DNA from: Aquificota bacterium
GTDB lineage: Bacteria > Thermosulfidibacterota > Thermosulfidibacteria > Thermosulfidibacterales > Thermosulfidibacteraceae
DNA: 7,164 bases
Direction: 5' to 3'
Assembly (NCBI GenBank): GCA_015494645.1
Contig: WGAU01000158.1
Span: 1 to 7,164 of the forward strand
The notes beneath the pieces are model-generated. The model worked only from the letters and a program-made list of their open reading frames with translations. It was not told the DNA's origin and did not search any database. This document shows, piece after piece, positions 6,093-7,164 of the stretch. The position numbers and the translations under genes were made by a program. The first letter of the stretch is position 1; every line of letters begins with the position of its first letter.

Positions 6093-7085
6093 ATGGGAAA
6101 ATGGAGGTTCTTATTTTTAGTCTTTTTAAGTTTCTGTCTTATAACTCAATCCGTTATGGCAAAGACTTACAAAATAGCTATAATCCAATATGACAAGGGA
6201 GCTGTTTATGACATCCCCAAGGAAGCCTTCAAAGCAGAGCTAAAACAACTGGGCTTGCAGGTAAAGTATGTGGAATACAACTGCAATAGAAGGTTGGGAA
6301 TGTTCGCCGATGCCCTCATCGAAGATATGCTATCCCAGAAACCTGATCTTATTTTCTCCTTAGGGACAGGTATAACAGAATACCTGGCTGGCGTAAGAGG
6401 CGGAAAGCCAATACATGTTAAACACAAAATAATGAAAATACCTGTTGTGTTCGCAGCAGTAACAAACCCTGTTCTTTCAGGAATTGTAAAAGACTGGAAT
6501 TCCTCAGGAAACAACTTTACAGGCGCCTCAGTATTTTTTCCCACAGCAAAGCTATTTGAAACCTTAAGAAGAGCAGGACCGTACAAAAAAGTCCTTGTAC
6601 CTTTAGACGGTACAGGGCTTGGATGTACAATTGCTTCAGAACAAGAGATAAAACAGATAGAAAAGAAATACAGCTTCAAAATGATAACCGTTTATGGCAA
6701 CAATGCACTGGACGTCCAGAAAACCATAATGGAAAACAACCTTCAGTTTGATTCTATAGCAGTGCTTTACGATAACATAGCCATCGAAGCCTTAGCCTCA
6801 GGAGTTTTGGAAAAGTTCTCTGTAGAAAGAAGAGCCCCTATAATTAGCGTTCTAACCTTTTTAAAGAATCACGCTGTTTTCTCCTACGGGGCAGATTTTA
6901 ACGAGAATGGAAGAGTGGCTGCCAGAATGGCTTACAGGATTCTAATTGAAGGAAAAGATCCAAGGGAAATCCCTATATACAAAGTTAGAAGGCCATACTT
7001 CGTAATAAACCTGAAAATGGCAAAGAAGCTCGGCATGCATATCCCCCCCAGCCTTCTTTCAAGGGCTGATGAGATAGTAAAATAA
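6093..7085 (+). CDS. Periplasmic substrate-binding protein of the ABC_sub_bind family
   Basis: This 330-residue protein starts with a clear Sec signal peptide: basic MGKWR, a hydrophobic core to about residue 20 and a VMA cleavage site at 21-23. It should be exported to the periplasm. The mature part resembles the ABC_sub_bind (PF04392) type-1 periplasmic-binding fold: KIAIIQYDKG (27-36), KPDLIFSLGTG (83-93), IPVVFAAVTNPVLSGIV (116-132), NNFTGASVFFP (140-150), AVFSYGADFNENGR (261-274), and an ending of the type VINLKMAKKLGMHIPPSLL (304-322) then SRADEIV. Some relatives bind aromatic amino acids, but the ligand here cannot be told from sequence. No permease or ATPase gene is adjacent within the window, so it may lie downstream or the protein may serve as a sensor. 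C15 sits in the signal core without a clear lipobox. A run of seven C (7043-7049) lies near the C-terminus. The gene is more A/T-rich than the leftward cluster. Confidence 0.9.
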   Translation: MGKWRFLFLVFLSFCLITQSVMAKTYKIAIIQYDKGAVYDIPKEAFKAELKQLGLQVKYVEYNCNRRLGMFADALIEDMLSQKPDLIFSLGTGITEYLAGVRGGKPIHVKHKIMKIPVVFAAVTNPVLSGIVKDWNSSGNNFTGASVFFPTAKLFETLRRAGPYKKVLVPLDGTGLGCTIASEQEIKQIEKKYSFKMITVYGNNALDVQKTIMENNLQFDSIAVLYDNIAIEALASGVLEKFSVERRAPIISVLTFLKNHAVFSYGADFNENGRVAARMAYRILIEGKDPREIPIYKVRRPYFVINLKMAKKLGMHIPPSLLSRADEIVK

Positions 7086-7164
7086 TGCCCTAAGACTGTC
7101 CGAAAATCACGGAAAAGACTTGACAGTTGGGGGAGCCAAGAGTTAGCTCCCCCAATACAAGAAC
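7086..7164. other. Non-coding right end with several short repeats; possible mobile-element edge
   Basis: No gene is visible after the stop at 7085. The segment contains ACTGTC (7095-7100) with its inverse GACAGT (7122-7127), a direct repeat AAGACT (7092-7097 and 7115-7120), a TTGACA hexamer and the 10-bp inverted repeat. The string AAGACTGTCCGAAAATCACG has the look of an insertion-sequence terminal repeat, but this is an impression and no transposase is visible inside the window. Confidence 0.3.
7127..7155. repeat. Perfect 10-bp inverted repeat with 9-base loop
   Basis: TTGGGGGAGC (7127-7136) is followed after nine bases by its exact complement GCTCCCCCAA (7146-7155). The stem is strong and G/C-rich. 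Neither strand has a T-run after it, so it is not a textbook intrinsic terminator, though it could still end the transcript of the preceding gene. It begins two bases after a perfect -35 hexamer TTGACA (7120-7125), so it could instead be an operator or part of an insertion element end. Confidence 0.7.

Noticed and set aside
1..7164. CRISPR arrays, tRNA or rRNA genes, toxin-antitoxin pairs or defence genes
   Set aside because: No regularly spaced repeats, no cloverleaf or rRNA-like sequence, and no such protein motifs on either strand.

Overview
The window looks like ordinary bacterial chromosome, probably from a thermophile of the Aquificota type (Hydrogenobacter/Thermocrinis/Aquifex-like). 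That placement is an inference. It rests on Lys/Glu-rich proteins, heavy use of AGA/AGG and ATA codons, very tight gene packing with short overlaps, strong AGGAGG ribosome sites, and the combination of ThyX with a single-chain PurL. No rRNA, tRNA or CRISPR array is present to settle it.

Positions 1-3711 hold seven genes read leftward with almost no spacing. In transcription order they are: a small coiled-coil protein, def (peptide deformylase), rpmE (ribosomal protein L31), thyX (flavin-dependent thymidylate synthase), prfA (peptide chain release factor 1), a 90-residue HU/IHF-type DNA-bending protein, and the 5' part of comEC (DNA-uptake channel), which runs off the left edge. Overlaps of 20, 4 and 8 bases and gaps of 7 and 10 bases suggest one operon with translational coupling. 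The only real gap is 70 bases before rpmE. The shared theme is protein synthesis (Def, L31, RF1) and DNA supply, packaging and uptake (ThyX, HU, ComEC).

A 71-base divergent spacer (3712-3782) separates this cluster from purL, read rightward, which encodes the FGAM synthase of purine synthesis. After purL comes a near-consensus sigma-70 promoter. It drives a periplasmic ABC-type substrate-binding protein of the ABC_sub_bind family. The last 79 bases have no gene. They contain a perfect 10-bp inverted repeat and sequence that might be the edge of an insertion element.

I see no clearly new system. The points most worth checking are: an HU-like protein with leucine at the position of the DNA-intercalating proline; thyX standing between rpmE and prfA, where Bacillus subtilis has thymidine kinase; the truncated comEC at the left edge; the 42-base purine tract that doubles as coding sequence and ribosome-site region for def; and the palindrome-rich right end.
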